A stretch of DNA of 64,000 bases. Origin: Nonlabens agnitus. GTDB lineage: Bacteria > Bacteroidota > Bacteroidia > Flavobacteriales > Flavobacteriaceae. This document shows positions 17,690-27,591 of the stretch, piece after piece. The DNA lies in the NCBI RefSeq assembly GCF_002994045.1, contig NZ_MQUC01000003.1, positions 596,501 to 660,500 on the forward strand, given 5' to 3'. Both the position numbers and the translations under genes were made by a program. Within the stretch, counting starts at the first letter, position 1; every line of letters begins with the position of its first letter. The notes below the pieces were generated by a model. That model had not been told where the DNA came from. It was given only the letters and a program-made list of their open reading frames with translations, and did no database searches.

Positions 17690-20512
17690 CTAGTACCAGC
17701 GACGATTGAAAAGATTCACAAAAGTATTGATGTCCAAAGTCACGATAAAACGGATTTTCTGGTCATAATCTTGCTGGGCAATTTCCCATCGATTATTGCT
17801 ATAAACAGGGAAATAAAGCTCAAAATAATCTTGTAGCAAATTCACACGTATACCGCTATCGTAAACAAACTTTGGTGCGACCGTAGTGTTCTTGACTAAG
17901 CCTACATCACCATAGGCATAAATGTATTTCCAGATGCTGTATGATGAATTGAGTGTCGTGATCCAGCGATTTGCAAAAGCAGGCTCTAGCTGGGATTTGA
18001 ATCCGCCTTCTGCAACGATGAGTTGCTGAGAGAAAAGCCCAGAATCCTCAGATCTACCGTAATAGTTGTAATCAAAAAGGTAATCTGTTGGGCGATCTAG
18101 TGCAAAAGAGAAAAAATCAGAATCTCCAGTGTCGTTATATAAAAAGGTGCCGGCGTAGAATCTAAAGTTCAACTGGCGATTGTCCTTGAAGAGCTTGCGC
18201 CATTCTGCACTACCATTAAGTTTTCCAAATTTCCCAGAAATCTCTGCGCCCACACGATAGGAGAAGAACCTCTTGAGATTAGGGTCGCTGTGGTTCCAGT
18301 TGATACTAAAAACGTTGTAGTCTGGTTCATTGACGGGATTGCTTTCGTCTCTATCACGATTTACCAAGATATTTCTAAAACTAAGTGTTTGCCTCTTGTT
18401 GCTTCTCAAGTCTTCAGGTCTGTAAGATAGATTTAGGAACGTAGAAACCCTTCTATATAACAGGTCATCTGCATAGGAATAGGTGTTTGCGCCAGCGCCA
18501 TAGCGCACTTGGTACAAACGCTCTGATCTGTCCTCAATAGGTTTGGAATAAGCAAAACCGAAGGATCCGATCAGCTTTCCAGAGTTAGTTCCATAAGTAG
18601 GGTTGATACCGTATCTAAAAGGCTTGGGCAACAAGTTACCGTTATAGAAACGCGCGCCTATGCTCACACCGTCGTACAGATTGTAACCCAGATCGGGTAT
18701 CAAAAAAACCTCAGTTTTGGTAGGGTCTTCCACATCCTTGAACAACTTCAAACTTAAGGGTCTACTTAGACTTGGTAGACTTTTGAGCGTTCTATAATTA
18801 TCCCGTTGCGAAAATTCAGGAATGAGCTGTTTGTAGTTGAGAGCTATACGATTAGCACGCTTTCGCGAAAGCGTCACCACGGTATCTCTAGCAAACGCCG
18901 GCAACCATCTTGTACTCACGATGCTATCGTTGTCCAGCGTGTAGATGGGAACAGGTAACATTCGACCCGATTTATTCTTAAGCTTCACGGTAACGGAATC
19001 GTCCTCTTTTTTTATGGATCTAATTTTCCAATCCATGCGCACGTGTGATCGTATATAGTCCTCAAAAAACCAGTTGATGTCTTGATCTGTATATGCGTCC
19101 AAAACACCTCTAAAGTCTGCTGTAGAAATGGTTTTGGAAGAACTTGCGGCGTATAGTTCCTTGATCGTCTTGTCCAATGCGTCATCTTGCAAATAATTGT
19201 CCAGATATAAAAGGCCGACACCAGCTTTGTAGGGAATACCTAATTCTTGGTTGTATTTGACCAGGCTATCTGCTGGCGTTGTGATCGCTTGATCGAGGTT
19301 GAGACGTGAGGTGTTCAAAAAGAGCAATGCGTACCTATCGTTAAAGCCTAATTTTGCAGCATTAAAACTGCGCAATCCCCAAACTTTACTGAACTTTCCA
19401 GCAATTTTAAGGTCTGGATAATGGATCTGTTGATAATCCATCATAGCAAATACCGCGATGGAACTCGCGATCCAATAATCTTCACGAGGGTTTGTTTTCA
19501 AACCTTCGTCCAGCCATTTGCGCGTCAGGGCTTTCAACATTCTTACTTCATAGGTAAATCCAGCTGGAAAGGGATTTATAAATTCTGGGAGCGAACTAAG
19601 ACCAAAAACTGGACTTTCGCGATAAAAGCGATCAGATACGACTAGGTTATCATGAGGATATGGTCCTAGCTTATCAGTGAGAAAGCCAGTGATTTTGTTG
19701 AGCAGCAATTGCTTCATTTCTGGAGCTAGATCATCCTCCTTAATATCTGTGGTAACCAGAAGATCGTTGGTCTTAAAAGTTTTGAACTGATCGTTGGTAT
19801 TTCTCAAATACAGATCTGCTTGAGAATAGCTTTTCCCCTCAAACAAGTAGCTGTTTCTAACACCAGTAGGTGCATACAGAGTCAAGGGAACATTGCTGGT
19901 GGCAAAAAGATTGGTAGGCGTGTGCAAGGAAATCGTGAAATCAATCGTTTTTCCATAAAAGTCATCCAAATCTTTATGAGAATAGTATTCCCAAGATCCA
20001 TCCACGAAATTTGCTGGATGCAAATACCAATATTTTAAGTTGTACTCACCTTTACTGGTTTTCCCGTAGTTGGTAAAGTCATCTTCGGGAATTTGTACGC
20101 TGTATTTGAGTTCGAAGGTTTTGGATTCTTTTGGCTTAAGTGGTGTGTCCAGTAATAATTCAACAATGTCTTGTTGATCATCAAGCCTGTGAATGGTATA
20201 ATCCTTTGAACCATTATCAGTTGAAATAACGGTTTTACCTCGATCCTCATCGTTGGCAAATTGGAATCGGTTTTTGAAATCTTCTGCAAACCTATTCGCT
20301 AAAGCCGTTTCTTTAGAGCTAAAAGAGTTGGCCCAATCCAGCAATACAACGCGATCCCAATCTTCATTGGAATCATTGGTGACCGTTAGCGTTTGCTCGA
20401 TTTCCAATAAGTCATTATCTGGATCAAGAAATGCAATGATTTTCGTTTGATTTTGAGCAAACGAAATCACTGGAATCAATAAAAATAGAAATCTCAAAGG
20501 TTTCAAATACAA
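17690..20512 (-). CDS. exported M1-peptidase-like protein lacking catalytic residues, fused to a C-terminal beta-barrel
   Basis: 940 residues, TTG start, signal peptide MYLKPLRFLFLLIPVISFAQ. Residues about 20-450 follow the layout of M1 aminopeptidases (N-terminal beta sandwich, then SSLPEFINPF). But where HExxHxW and the second glutamate motif should be, the sequence reads LKALTRKWLDEG ... DYWIASSIAVF. No HExxH occurs anywhere. Residues about 590-940 are alternating hydrophobic/polar strands typical of an outer-membrane beta-barrel, ending in an aromatic C-terminus (NRRWY). LSRKR near residue 550 comes from a palindrome at 18858. The function is unknown; it is possibly a surface pseudo-protease or transporter. 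Confidence 0.75.
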   Translation of the reverse strand: MYLKPLRFLFLLIPVISFAQNQTKIIAFLDPDNDLLEIEQTLTVTNDSNEDWDRVVLLDWANSFSSKETALANRFAEDFKNRFQFANDEDRGKTVISTDNGSKDYTIHRLDDQQDIVELLLDTPLKPKESKTFELKYSVQIPEDDFTNYGKTSKGEYNLKYWYLHPANFVDGSWEYYSHKDLDDFYGKTIDFTISLHTPTNLFATSNVPLTLYAPTGVRNSYLFEGKSYSQADLYLRNTNDQFKTFKTNDLLVTTDIKEDDLAPEMKQLLLNKITGFLTDKLGPYPHDNLVVSDRFYRESPVFGLSSLPEFINPFPAGFTYEVRMLKALTRKWLDEGLKTNPREDYWIASSIAVFAMMDYQQIHYPDLKIAGKFSKVWGLRSFNAAKLGFNDRYALLFLNTSRLNLDQAITTPADSLVKYNQELGIPYKAGVGLLYLDNYLQDDALDKTIKELYAASSSKTISTADFRGVLDAYTDQDINWFFEDYIRSHVRMDWKIRSIKKEDDSVTVKLKNKSGRMLPVPIYTLDNDSIVSTRWLPAFARDTVVTLSRKRANRIALNYKQLIPEFSQRDNYRTLKSLPSLSRPLSLKLFKDVEDPTKTEVFLIPDLGYNLYDGVSIGARFYNGNLLPKPFRYGINPTYGTNSGKLIGSFGFAYSKPIEDRSERLYQVRYGAGANTYSYADDLLYRRVSTFLNLSYRPEDLRSNKRQTLSFRNILVNRDRDESNPVNEPDYNVFSINWNHSDPNLKRFFSYRVGAEISGKFGKLNGSAEWRKLFKDNRQLNFRFYAGTFLYNDTGDSDFFSFALDRPTDYLFDYNYYGRSEDSGLFSQQLIVAEGGFKSQLEPAFANRWITTLNSSYSIWKYIYAYGDVGLVKNTTVAPKFVYDSGIRVNLLQDYFELYFPVYSNNRWEIAQQDYDQKIRFIVTLDINTFVNLFNRRWY
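18858..18873. repeat. 16-bp palindrome, exact
   Basis: An exact copy inside the M1-like/beta-barrel gene, read as LSRKR. Confidence 0.97.
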
Positions 20513-20602
20513 ATATTTAGGGCAAAACGATTAAGATAGTTAGGGCAATAGGTCGTTTGAGAAATATAGGGTGCTAATGGTTGATCAATTACTGATCCAA
20601 AA

Positions 20603-21292
20603 TTAAAAGTTAGGACTCAAAGAATATTTCTTGTAGAAATTATTGATGATTTCTACAGCTTCCTCGCTGGTGTCAACCACATGCAAGAGATCAATATCTT
20701 CAGGGCTTACGGTAAAGAACTTTTTATCCAGCGTGCCTTTGATCCAGTCCATAAGGCCTTCCCAAAACTCAGAACCCATCAAGATGATAGGAAAACGACC
20801 TATCTTTTTAGTCTGTATCAAAGTAATCGCCTCAAAAAGTTCGTCGAGTGTACCAAAACCTCCAGGCATCACTACAAAACCTTGAGAATACTTGACAAAC
20901 ATGACCTTGCGTGCAAAGAAATAATCAAAATCAAGACTCTTATCACTGTCAATATAAGGATTGTCATGCTGCTCAAAGGGCAAAGCAATGTTCAATCCTA
21001 CTGATGTACCACCAGCCAGATGAGCGCCCTTGTTACCAGCTTCCATGATTCCAGGGCCACCACCAGTGATGACACCGTACCCATTTTCTACAATCTTTTC
21101 TGCCACCTCTGTAGCGAGTTGGTAATATTTATTATCTGGTTTTAATCGAGCACTTCCAAATATGGATACACATGGACCTATGCGGCTCATGCGTTCAAAT
21201 CCCATTACAAATTCAGAAAGTATTTTAAAGGTGGCCCAACTGTCGTTGGTCTTCAAATCATTCCATCCTTTTTCTCTTATCTCTTTTCTCAT
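20603..21292 (-). CDS. LOG (LONELY GUY) family Rossmann-fold protein
   Basis: 229 residues. Two family motifs are clear: GGGPGIMEAGNKGAHLAGG and PGGFGTLDELFEAITLIQTKK (PGGxGTxxE). LOG proteins are nucleoside-5'-monophosphate phosphoribohydrolases that release bases such as cytokinins; in bacteria many are mislabelled lysine decarboxylases. The natural substrate here is unknown. It lies 4 bp downstream of uvrA, so the two are probably co-transcribed. Confidence 0.88.
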   Translation of the reverse strand: MRKEIREKGWNDLKTNDSWATFKILSEFVMGFERMSRIGPCVSIFGSARLKPDNKYYQLATEVAEKIVENGYGVITGGGPGIMEAGNKGAHLAGGTSVGLNIALPFEQHDNPYIDSDKSLDFDYFFARKVMFVKYSQGFVVMPGGFGTLDELFEAITLIQTKKIGRFPIILMGSEFWEGLMDWIKGTLDKKFFTVSPEDIDLLHVVDTSEEAVEIINNFYKKYSLSPNF

Positions 21293-21296
21293 ATGC

Positions 21297-24137
21297 TTAC
21301 TTCAATTCTTTCTTTAAAAATCTAGCGGTATGGCTGGTTTTGTTTTTAGCCACTTGTTCTGGTGTTCCTGTGGCGATCACCTCGCCACCACCGCGACCAC
21401 CTTCTAGTCCTATATCAATGATATGGTCTGCAATTTTAATAACATCCATATTATGTTCGATGACCAGAACGGTATTTCCTTTATCTACTAATTTATTCAG
21501 GACTTGTAATAATACTCTAATATCTTCAAAATGCAAGCCCGTCGTTGGTTCATCTAGGATATAAAAGGTATTTCCAGTATCACGCTTTGATAATTCTGTT
21601 GCCAGCTTGATACGTTGTGCCTCTCCACCAGATAATGTGGTAGATTGTTGTCCTAGAGTAATGTAGCCCAGGCCTACATCTTTAATAGTTTTAAGTTTAC
21701 GATGGATTTTAGGTATAGGTTCAAAGAAATCTGTCGCTTCATTAATGGTCATTTCCAAAACGTCACTTATCGATTTGCCTTTGTATCTAATTTCTAAGGT
21801 TTCCCTATTGAATCGCTTGCCTTGACACGTTTCACAAGTCACATAGACATCTGGTAAGAAATTCATTTCTATCACACGCAAGCCACCACCTTTACAGGTC
21901 TCACAACGGCCACCAACCACATTAAAACTAAAACGACCTGGTTTGTAACCTCGTATGAGCGCCTCTGGAGTTTTTGCAAATAGGGATCGAACCTCGTCAA
22001 AAGTTTTTGTGTAAGTAGCAGGATTTGATCTTGGCGTTCTACCTATAGGGCTTTGGTTAATATCAATCACCTTGTCACAATGGTCCAGACCTTTGATAGA
22101 CTTGTAAGGCATGGGCTTTTTCACGCCATTGAAAAAATGCGCGTTCATGATAGGGTAGAGCGTCTCGTTAATTAATGTGGATTTACCGCTACCTGAAACA
22201 CCGCTCACCACAATCATTTTTCCCAAAGGAAAATCAACCGATACATTCTTTAAATTATTACCAGTACAGCCCTTTAAGGATATTTTCTTGCCGTTGCCTT
22301 TGCGACGTTCTTCAGGGATCTCGATTTTCATTTTACCGTTAAGGTATTGAGCGGTCACCGTATCATGTTTCAAGATCTCTGCAGGAGAACCTTGGCTAAT
22401 GACCTCGCCACCATATTTTCCAGCTCGTGGTCCAATATCAATCACGTGGTCTGCGCGCTCGATCATATCCTTATCGTGTTCTACTACAATGACCGAATTG
22501 CCCACATCACGCAGGGATTCCAATGAATTGATCAATTTTTCATTGTCACGCTGGTGCAGTCCTATACTAGGCTCATCTAAAATGTAAAGCACGCCCACGA
22601 GCTGCGAACCTATTTGGGTCGCCAGTCGTATGCGTTGCGCTTCACCACCAGAAAGTGATTTCGCACTTCTATTAAGTGATAAGTAATCAAGACCTACGTC
22701 CAGCAAAAACTGAAGGCGTTCCCGTATTTCTTTTAATAATTCTGTGGCTATTTGTTTCTGCTTTCGCGAAAGCGAACTCTCCAAATCATCAAACCACGCG
22801 ACCAGCTGCACGATATCCATCATGGCTAGGTCTGCAATGTTTTTCTCATTCACCTTGAAATACAAAGATTCCTTTCTCAGCCTAGAACCATCACAAGTAG
22901 GACAGGTAACACGATCCATAAATTCTTTGGCCCATCGCACAAGACTCGTGCTATCGTTATTTTGATAGGTTTGATCTATAAAGTTTGCGATGCCTTCAAA
23001 ATCAATATTGTAGCTGCGCTTGACACCTATTTCCTTAGAATCTACCTTGAGCGACTCTTTGCCGCCGTAAAGAATCATCTGGATGGCCTCATCTGGCACA
23101 TCACTCAAAGGATCTGTCAGCTTAAAACCGAATTTTGTGGCGATAAGCTCCAGTTGCTTGAAGATCCAGTTTTTCTTGTTGTCTGGATAAGGAGCCAGGC
23201 CACCTTTTTTGATACTCAAACTGGTATCTGGTATGATTTTGTCAGGATTGACTTGATACAAGGTTCCTATACCATTACAGGTTTGGCAGGCGCCTTTAGG
23301 TGAATTGAACGAGAAATTGTTGGGCTCTGGCTCTGGATAAGAAATCCCAGTTGTGGGGCACATCAAATTACGAGAGAAATAGCGTCCATCCTTGCTGCCT
23401 TGAGGTACGACCATCGCAATGTCGTTCCCATGATACATGGCGGTTTTTATGGATTCATCCAATCGTTTGATATCTTCATCTGTCGTGCCTACCTGGATGC
23501 GGTCAATGACAATTTCTATGTCATGCGTTTTGTATCGATCCAGCTTCATGCCTTTTGTTATATCGACGATCACACCGTCGACTCGCACCTTTACAAAACC
23601 TTGCTTTGCAATCTGTTCAAACAGTTCCCGGTAATGTCCTTTACGGGAACGTATCACCGGTGCCAACAAGTTGATGCGGTCGCCTGTGTAATCATCTATA
23701 ATCAACTGTCTGATTTGCTCGTCACTATAGCTCACCATTTTCTCACCCGTATTGTACGAATAGGCATCACTGGCGCGAGCGAACAACAGTCTCAAGAAAT
23801 CATAGATTTCTGTAATGGTACCAACGGTGCTGCGCGGACTTTTTGAAGTGGTTTTTTGCTCAATGGCGATAACTGGCGATAAGCCATCGATTTTGTCAAC
23901 GTCTGGACGTTCAAGGCCACCCAGAAACTGACGTGCATAGGCAGAAAAAGTCTCAATGTAGCGACGCTGACCTTCTGCATAAATGGTGTCGAAGGCCAAC
24001 GAACTTTTTCCAGAACCAGAAAGTCCGGTAATGACTACTAGCTTTTCTCTGGGAATGTTGACATCTATGTTTTTTAGGTTATGTACTCGAGCTCCTTGAA
24101 CTTCTATAAAATCTTCGTTTTGGGACATATTTTTCAT
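21297..24137 (-). CDS. uvrA: excinuclease ABC subunit A
   Basis: 946 residues. UvrA finds bulky DNA lesions and loads UvrB in nucleotide excision repair. Two ABC ATPase modules are visible: Walker [15 protein letters not shown] and [13 protein letters not shown], signatures [13 protein letters not shown] and [13 protein letters not shown], and Walker [14 protein letters not shown] and [12 protein letters not shown]. Zinc fingers are CPTTG...[12 protein letters not shown] and CETCKGGG...[11 protein letters not shown] 24128 (MSQNEDF) is an alternative start. [10 protein letters not shown], just before LLKEIRERL, is encoded by a palindrome at 22760. LOG follows in the same operon. Confidence 0.97.
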   Translation of the reverse strand: MKNMSQNEDFIEVQGARVHNLKNIDVNIPREKLVVITGLSGSGKSSLAFDTIYAEGQRRYIETFSAYARQFLGGLERPDVDKIDGLSPVIAIEQKTTSKSPRSTVGTITEIYDFLRLLFARASDAYSYNTGEKMVSYSDEQIRQLIIDDYTGDRINLLAPVIRSRKGHYRELFEQIAKQGFVKVRVDGVIVDITKGMKLDRYKTHDIEIVIDRIQVGTTDEDIKRLDESIKTAMYHGNDIAMVVPQGSKDGRYFSRNLMCPTTGISYPEPEPNNFSFNSPKGACQTCNGIGTLYQVNPDKIIPDTSLSIKKGGLAPYPDNKKNWIFKQLELIATKFGFKLTDPLSDVPDEAIQMILYGGKESLKVDSKEIGVKRSYNIDFEGIANFIDQTYQNNDSTSLVRWAKEFMDRVTCPTCDGSRLRKESLYFKVNEKNIADLAMMDIVQLVAWFDDLESSLSRKQKQIATELLKEIRERLQFLLDVGLDYLSLNRSAKSLSGGEAQRIRLATQIGSQLVGVLYILDEPSIGLHQRDNEKLINSLESLRDVGNSVIVVEHDKDMIERADHVIDIGPRAGKYGGEVISQGSPAEILKHDTVTAQYLNGKMKIEIPEERRKGNGKKISLKGCTGNNLKNVSVDFPLGKMIVVSGVSGSGKSTLINETLYPIMNAHFFNGVKKPMPYKSIKGLDHCDKVIDINQSPIGRTPRSNPATYTKTFDEVRSLFAKTPEALIRGYKPGRFSFNVVGGRCETCKGGGLRVIEMNFLPDVYVTCETCQGKRFNRETLEIRYKGKSISDVLEMTINEATDFFEPIPKIHRKLKTIKDVGLGYITLGQQSTTLSGGEAQRIKLATELSKRDTGNTFYILDEPTTGLHFEDIRVLLQVLNKLVDKGNTVLVIEHNMDVIKIADHIIDIGLEGGRGGGEVIATGTPEQVAKNKTSHTARFLKKELK
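22759..22774. repeat. 16-bp palindrome, one edge mismatch
   Basis: The first base is T. It lies inside uvrA, read as LSRK. Confidence 0.93.
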
Positions 24138-24217
24138 GCAATTCTGCGAAGTTACCTTATTGCAATTTGCTGTCCATATAATGTTTTATCAAAAAATTAA
24201 TTGTTTCATTTCCAGAT

Positions 24218-24269
24218 GTTAGTTCGATTAAATGAAGGTGGCGACTCGCTTTTAATCGATTAATCTAAC
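24218..24269. repeat. stem-loop in the uvrA-DoxX divergent gap
   Basis: The arms tcgattaaa (24224-24232) and tttaatcga (24251-24259) pair perfectly around an 18-nt spacer. Outer pieces gttag and ctaac could extend the stem across a bulge. No T-tract follows. It may be a protein-binding or RNA element; the rest of the 200-bp gap shows nothing clear. Confidence 0.35.
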
Positions 24270-24329
24270 GATACATCGTAATGTGCTGGGTTTGCAAAAT
24301 CTGTCGTGACTGATTTACGTAGATCCTTG

Positions 24330-24337
24330 TAGTTTTG
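24330..24337 (+). promoter_or_regulatory. -7 box (TAgtTTTG) for the DoxX-like gene
   Basis: An exact TAnnTTTG. The ATG at 24339 is only 1 bp downstream and would lie upstream of the RNA start, so translation more likely begins at ATG 24369. Confidence 0.45.
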
Positions 24338-24368
24338 CATGCTGACCAATCATTTAAGAAACTTGTCT

Positions 24369-24824
24369 ATGAGTAGATTTTACCCCAAAAGTGATATTCG
24401 AACTTTACTTTATGCCATGCTTAGGGTTGGCTTGGGTCTGTATCTACTTATCCATGCTGTGATAGGTTTGATGGACATGGACAACTTTATGTTGACCGCT
24501 TTGGGATATCTTGAAGATTCCTCTGTAGAATTTTTAGCCTATTTGACACCTATAATTCCGTTTATGGAATTTTTCCTAGCTGTCATGATTTTGACAGGCA
24601 TTTATACAAAGGCTGCCTTGCAATGGGCAACCGGTATAGGTATCTTTTTTATGCTCATGTTTCATTATTTGGACGATCTGTCCAGCGCATTGGAACATTC
24701 ATATACAGTAGTGATCAAGCTTACCTTGATTATAGGGATTTACTACAATAAGTTTTCAATGGATTACTACAACCTTTGGAACGTGCGCAAAGAAGTTGCC
24801 TCTATTGAGCAGAGACATCAGTAA
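24369..24824 (+). CDS. DoxX-like four-helix membrane protein
   Basis: 151 residues from ATG 24369 (MSRFYPKSDIRTLLYAM). I prefer this start to ATG 24339 because of the -7 box at 24330. Four hydrophobic segments (LLYAMLRVGLGLYLLIHAVIGL, FLAYLTPIIPFMEFFLAVMIL, ALQWATGIGIFFMLMFHYL, TVVIKLTLIIGIYYN) and the R-x-x-x-G-x-x-x-L pattern of the first helix fit the DoxX/SURF4-like group, often linked to oxidative or thiol stress. No catalytic residues are apparent. Its 3' end overlaps the convergent neighbour by 23 bp. Confidence 0.6.
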   Translation: MSRFYPKSDIRTLLYAMLRVGLGLYLLIHAVIGLMDMDNFMLTALGYLEDSSVEFLAYLTPIIPFMEFFLAVMILTGIYTKAALQWATGIGIFFMLMFHYLDDLSSALEHSYTVVIKLTLIIGIYYNKFSMDYYNLWNVRKEVASIEQRHQ

Positions 24825-25506
24825 TAGGGATTTCAAATCCAAATACTGATTTTTTCATGGCGAGCGGGAAACCGGCATCAGTCATTTGCCAATCTTCCCA
24901 TTTAGCCTCAATACCATCTAACGGAATAATATTTACCCACATTTTAAAATTCTGTGGGCGATAATTCTTGTCAAGTTTCCATACATAAACATCTCCAGGC
25001 GTGGATCCACCGCTGGTGTATCTCACGAGTAATTTCTCCTGTGCATCTTCTTGAATAATTTCACGTTCCGTTCCTGGATCCATGATTTTATGCGGAGCGA
25101 TTAACCAGAAACTATCGTTATTGAAATTATTCAAGGCATATTCAATCGCATCTTGTTTTGAATCACCTTGTAGCATGTTACCTTTTTCGAAAGCAGTGCT
25201 TTTAGAAACATCTTTAGTCAAAAGATGTAATTTGTTCTCATTCCATTGTACCACAACACTATCTTGTTGTGGATACCATTCATAATGATTTTTATCCCTA
25301 AAGGTCCAGGTGATTTTTTGAGCTTTGAGATAATCCTCGTGATCTATCGCTTCCAGCATTTTGAGAGCTAGCGCATCTGCACTATCGCCCTTCGTCCCGC
25401 TAGGAACATCTTCATCAAAAACAAATTTAAGGGTAAAACCGGCGATTACTATTAGGGCAACTATAGCCAGAATGAGCTTGAGAACTACTTTAAAAAACTT
25501 TTTCAT
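24802..25506 (-). CDS. membrane-anchored hypothetical protein
   Basis: 234 residues from ATG 25506 (MKKFFKVVLKLILAIVALIVIAGFTL); ATG 25533 is an alternative. One N-terminal membrane helix is followed by an extracytoplasmic domain of about 200 residues with DEDVPSGTKGDSADALALKMLEAIDHEDYLKAQKITWTF, then beta-rich sequence with many Trp and Tyr. I do not recognise the family. The longer ORF start at 25563 falls inside the ppa terminator and is not credible. Confidence 0.7.
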   Translation of the reverse strand: MKKFFKVVLKLILAIVALIVIAGFTLKFVFDEDVPSGTKGDSADALALKMLEAIDHEDYLKAQKITWTFRDKNHYEWYPQQDSVVVQWNENKLHLLTKDVSKSTAFEKGNMLQGDSKQDAIEYALNNFNNDSFWLIAPHKIMDPGTEREIIQEDAQEKLLVRYTSGGSTPGDVYVWKLDKNYRPQNFKMWVNIIPLDGIEAKWEDWQMTDAGFPLAMKKSVFGFEIPITDVSAQ

Positions 25507-25533
25507 AGTAAGCGTTTTGATCAAGGTATTCAT

Positions 25534-25570
25534 AAAAAAAGTCTGCTGAAAATTATGTTCCAACAGACTT
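25534..25570 (-). terminator. intrinsic terminator after ppa
   Basis: On the minus strand aagtctgttg pairs with cagcagactt (one G-U), followed by seven T residues. The T-tract runs straight into the possible ATG at 25533 of the next gene. Confidence 0.75.
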
Positions 25571-25592
25571 CAAAATTTATTGAGTCGCAACA

Positions 25593-26135
25593 TTACTTGC
25601 CGAATTTTTTCTCATAATCCACGATGGCCTGTTGTACAATTTTCATGGCCTTCTCGCGTCCCTGGAAATCTTCTACATCCACCGTTTTGTTCTCTAGCTT
25701 TTTGTAGTCTTCAAAGAAATTGCGCATTTCCTTTTTCCAGTATTCTGGCAGTTCTGACACGTCATTGAAGTGCGCGACACTCATGTCGTTAGCTGCAACG
25801 GCTATAATTTTGTCATCCATCTCGCCGCCATCCATCATCTGCATAACGCCTATGACTTTTGCCTCAACCAGACACATGGGAACAATCTCAATTTGTGATA
25901 GCACCAGGATATCCAGTGGATCCTGGTCATCACAATAAGTGCGTGGTATAAAACCGTAATTGGTTGGATAATACATGGACGAGTAGATCACGCGATCCAG
26001 GATCAACATTCCAGATTCCTTGTCCAGCTCGTATTTAGCTCTCGTATTCTTTGGTATTTCAATAATTCCAGTTACCGTTTCTGGAGCATTCTCGCCATAA
26101 CTTACATCATGCCACGGATTCATTTTCATAGTCAT
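25593..26135 (-). CDS. ppa: inorganic pyrophosphatase (soluble, family I)
   Basis: 180 residues. The enzyme hydrolyses pyrophosphate, pulling biosynthetic reactions forward. Family I signatures are present: [43 protein letters not shown] (the metal-binding DxDPxD), [18 protein letters not shown] and [10 protein letters not shown]. Alternative ATGs lie at 26129 and 26123. It has a good -7 box (26155) with a 16-bp palindrome just upstream, and a terminator at 25534. Confidence 0.96.
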   Translation of the reverse strand: MTMKMNPWHDVSYGENAPETVTGIIEIPKNTRAKYELDKESGMLILDRVIYSSMYYPTNYGFIPRTYCDDQDPLDILVLSQIEIVPMCLVEAKVIGVMQMMDGGEMDDKIIAVAANDMSVAHFNDVSELPEYWKKEMRNFFEDYKKLENKTVDVEDFQGREKAMKIVQQAIVDYEKKFGK

Positions 26136-26154
26136 CGGTTTTTATAAAAGCTTG

Positions 26155-26162
26155 CAAATTTA
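26155..26162 (-). promoter_or_regulatory. -7 box (TAaaTTTG) for ppa
   Basis: An exact TAnnTTTG, 19 bp upstream of the ppa ATG. The palindrome at 26172-26187 begins 9 bp further upstream and covers the -33 position. Confidence 0.6.
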
Positions 26163-26171
26163 AGGTTTATA

Positions 26172-26187
26172 CGCTTTCGCGAAAGCG
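26172..26187. repeat. 16-bp palindrome, exact, intergenic
   Basis: An exact copy in the divergent gap upstream of ppa, 9 bp before its -7 box. Confidence 0.97.
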
Positions 26188-26314
26188 AACTCCACACAAA
26201 ACTCATCACAATCATCAACTCCAGTGATTTTTACCGATGACTCCTTGCAGCTAAAGGCGTGTTAAAAGACCAAAAGCGTAAATTTTCTTCACGTCTGACG
26301 ACTATCTTTAAACT

Positions 26315-27469
26315 ATGACGAGACAGGAACGCAGCGGCTTTAAGTTTGAATTCTACGATCCCAAAGAGTTGGATCCATTTGATAAGTTGTTTGATATTTT
26401 CAAAGAGCTGATCACGCATACTTCAGGAGATTTTGACGAGGCCATTGACTGGTTGCGCGAGCTGGATAAGGAATACAAGCTCACTACGCCAGAATATACC
26501 ATCGACGATTTTATAGAAGATCTTAAAGAACGTGGCTATATAAGAGAAGAATTTGATCCCAACGCTGGTGGCGATGGAGAAGGAGACGAGGAAGGCAGTG
26601 GACCGGGAAAATACTCGATCACGGCCAAAACGGAGCAACTGCTGCGCAAACATGCCTTGAATCAGATTTTTGGGAACATGCGCAAGGGAAATACTGGTAA
26701 CCACAAGACCGATAAATTAGGATCTGGTGATGAACATACCGGTGATTTTAGAGAATATCGATTTGGCGATGGTCTGGATCGCATTTCCATGACCGAGAGT
26801 TTGCGCAACGCGCAGATCAATCATGGGATGGACGATTTCTATCTTTCAGAAAGTGATTTGATTGTTGAGGACACGCAATTCAAAGCACAAATGAGTACGG
26901 TGTTGATGATTGATATCTCACACTCCATGATTCTTTATGGAGAAGACCGCATCACACCTGCAAAAAAAGTAGCCATGGCGCTGGCCGAATTGATTACCAC
27001 ACGTTATCCCAAGGACACGCTGGATATCATCGTTTTTGGTAACGATGCCTGGCCCATCAAAATAGCCGATTTACCTTATTTAAAAGTTGGACCTTACCAC
27101 ACCAATACAGTAGCTGGTTTACAACTGGCCATGGACATTTTGCGCCGCAAGAGAAATACCAATAAGCAGATCTTTATGATCACTGATGGTAAACCCAGTT
27201 GCCTGCGATTGAAAGATGGTCGTTATTATAAAAACTCCAATGGGTTGGATGAATATATTGTGGAAAAATGCTACACGATGGCCGCACAGGCAAGACGTTT
27301 GCATATTCCCATTACCACTTTTATGATTGCTAATGATCCTTATTTGCAACGTTTCATTGATGAATTCACTGAGGCTAATCAAGGAAAGGCATTTTTCACT
27401 GGCCTCCAAGGGTTAGGAGAAATGATCTTTCATGATTATGAGGCCAATAGGAGAAAGAGATTGAAATAG
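26315..27469 (+). CDS. VWA-domain protein, partner of the downstream AAA ATPase
   Basis: 384 residues, no signal peptide. The N-terminal region is acidic and helical (FDKLFDIFKELITHTSGDFDEAIDWLRELDKEY) and is followed by a glycine/glutamate-rich linker. The C-terminal von Willebrand A domain carries a MIDAS motif: MIDISHSM (DxSxS), then the threonine region NTVAGLQLAMD and the aspartate of IFMITDGKPS. With the MoxR-like ATPase 122 bp downstream it forms a MoxR/VWA pair, which generally act as metal-insertion or complex-remodelling chaperones. The client is unknown. Confidence 0.85.
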   Translation: MTRQERSGFKFEFYDPKELDPFDKLFDIFKELITHTSGDFDEAIDWLRELDKEYKLTTPEYTIDDFIEDLKERGYIREEFDPNAGGDGEGDEEGSGPGKYSITAKTEQLLRKHALNQIFGNMRKGNTGNHKTDKLGSGDEHTGDFREYRFGDGLDRISMTESLRNAQINHGMDDFYLSESDLIVEDTQFKAQMSTVLMIDISHSMILYGEDRITPAKKVAMALAELITTRYPKDTLDIIVFGNDAWPIKIADLPYLKVGPYHTNTVAGLQLAMDILRRKRNTNKQIFMITDGKPSCLRLKDGRYYKNSNGLDEYIVEKCYTMAAQARRLHIPITTFMIANDPYLQRFIDEFTEANQGKAFFTGLQGLGEMIFHDYEANRRKRLK

Positions 27470-27591
27470 AAAATTAGAATACTTGCTCGAGCTCAATTGA
27501 AAACTACTTCAAAGAACGGTGTAGTTATCTCGAACGATAAATGATATAGTCAATAATAGATTCCGTTAATCAACGGGAAGACAATAAAAAT

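Noticed and set aside
19613..19630. Palindrome-like actttcgcgataaaagcg in the M1-like gene
   Set aside because: Two extra bases break the symmetry; too weak to count.
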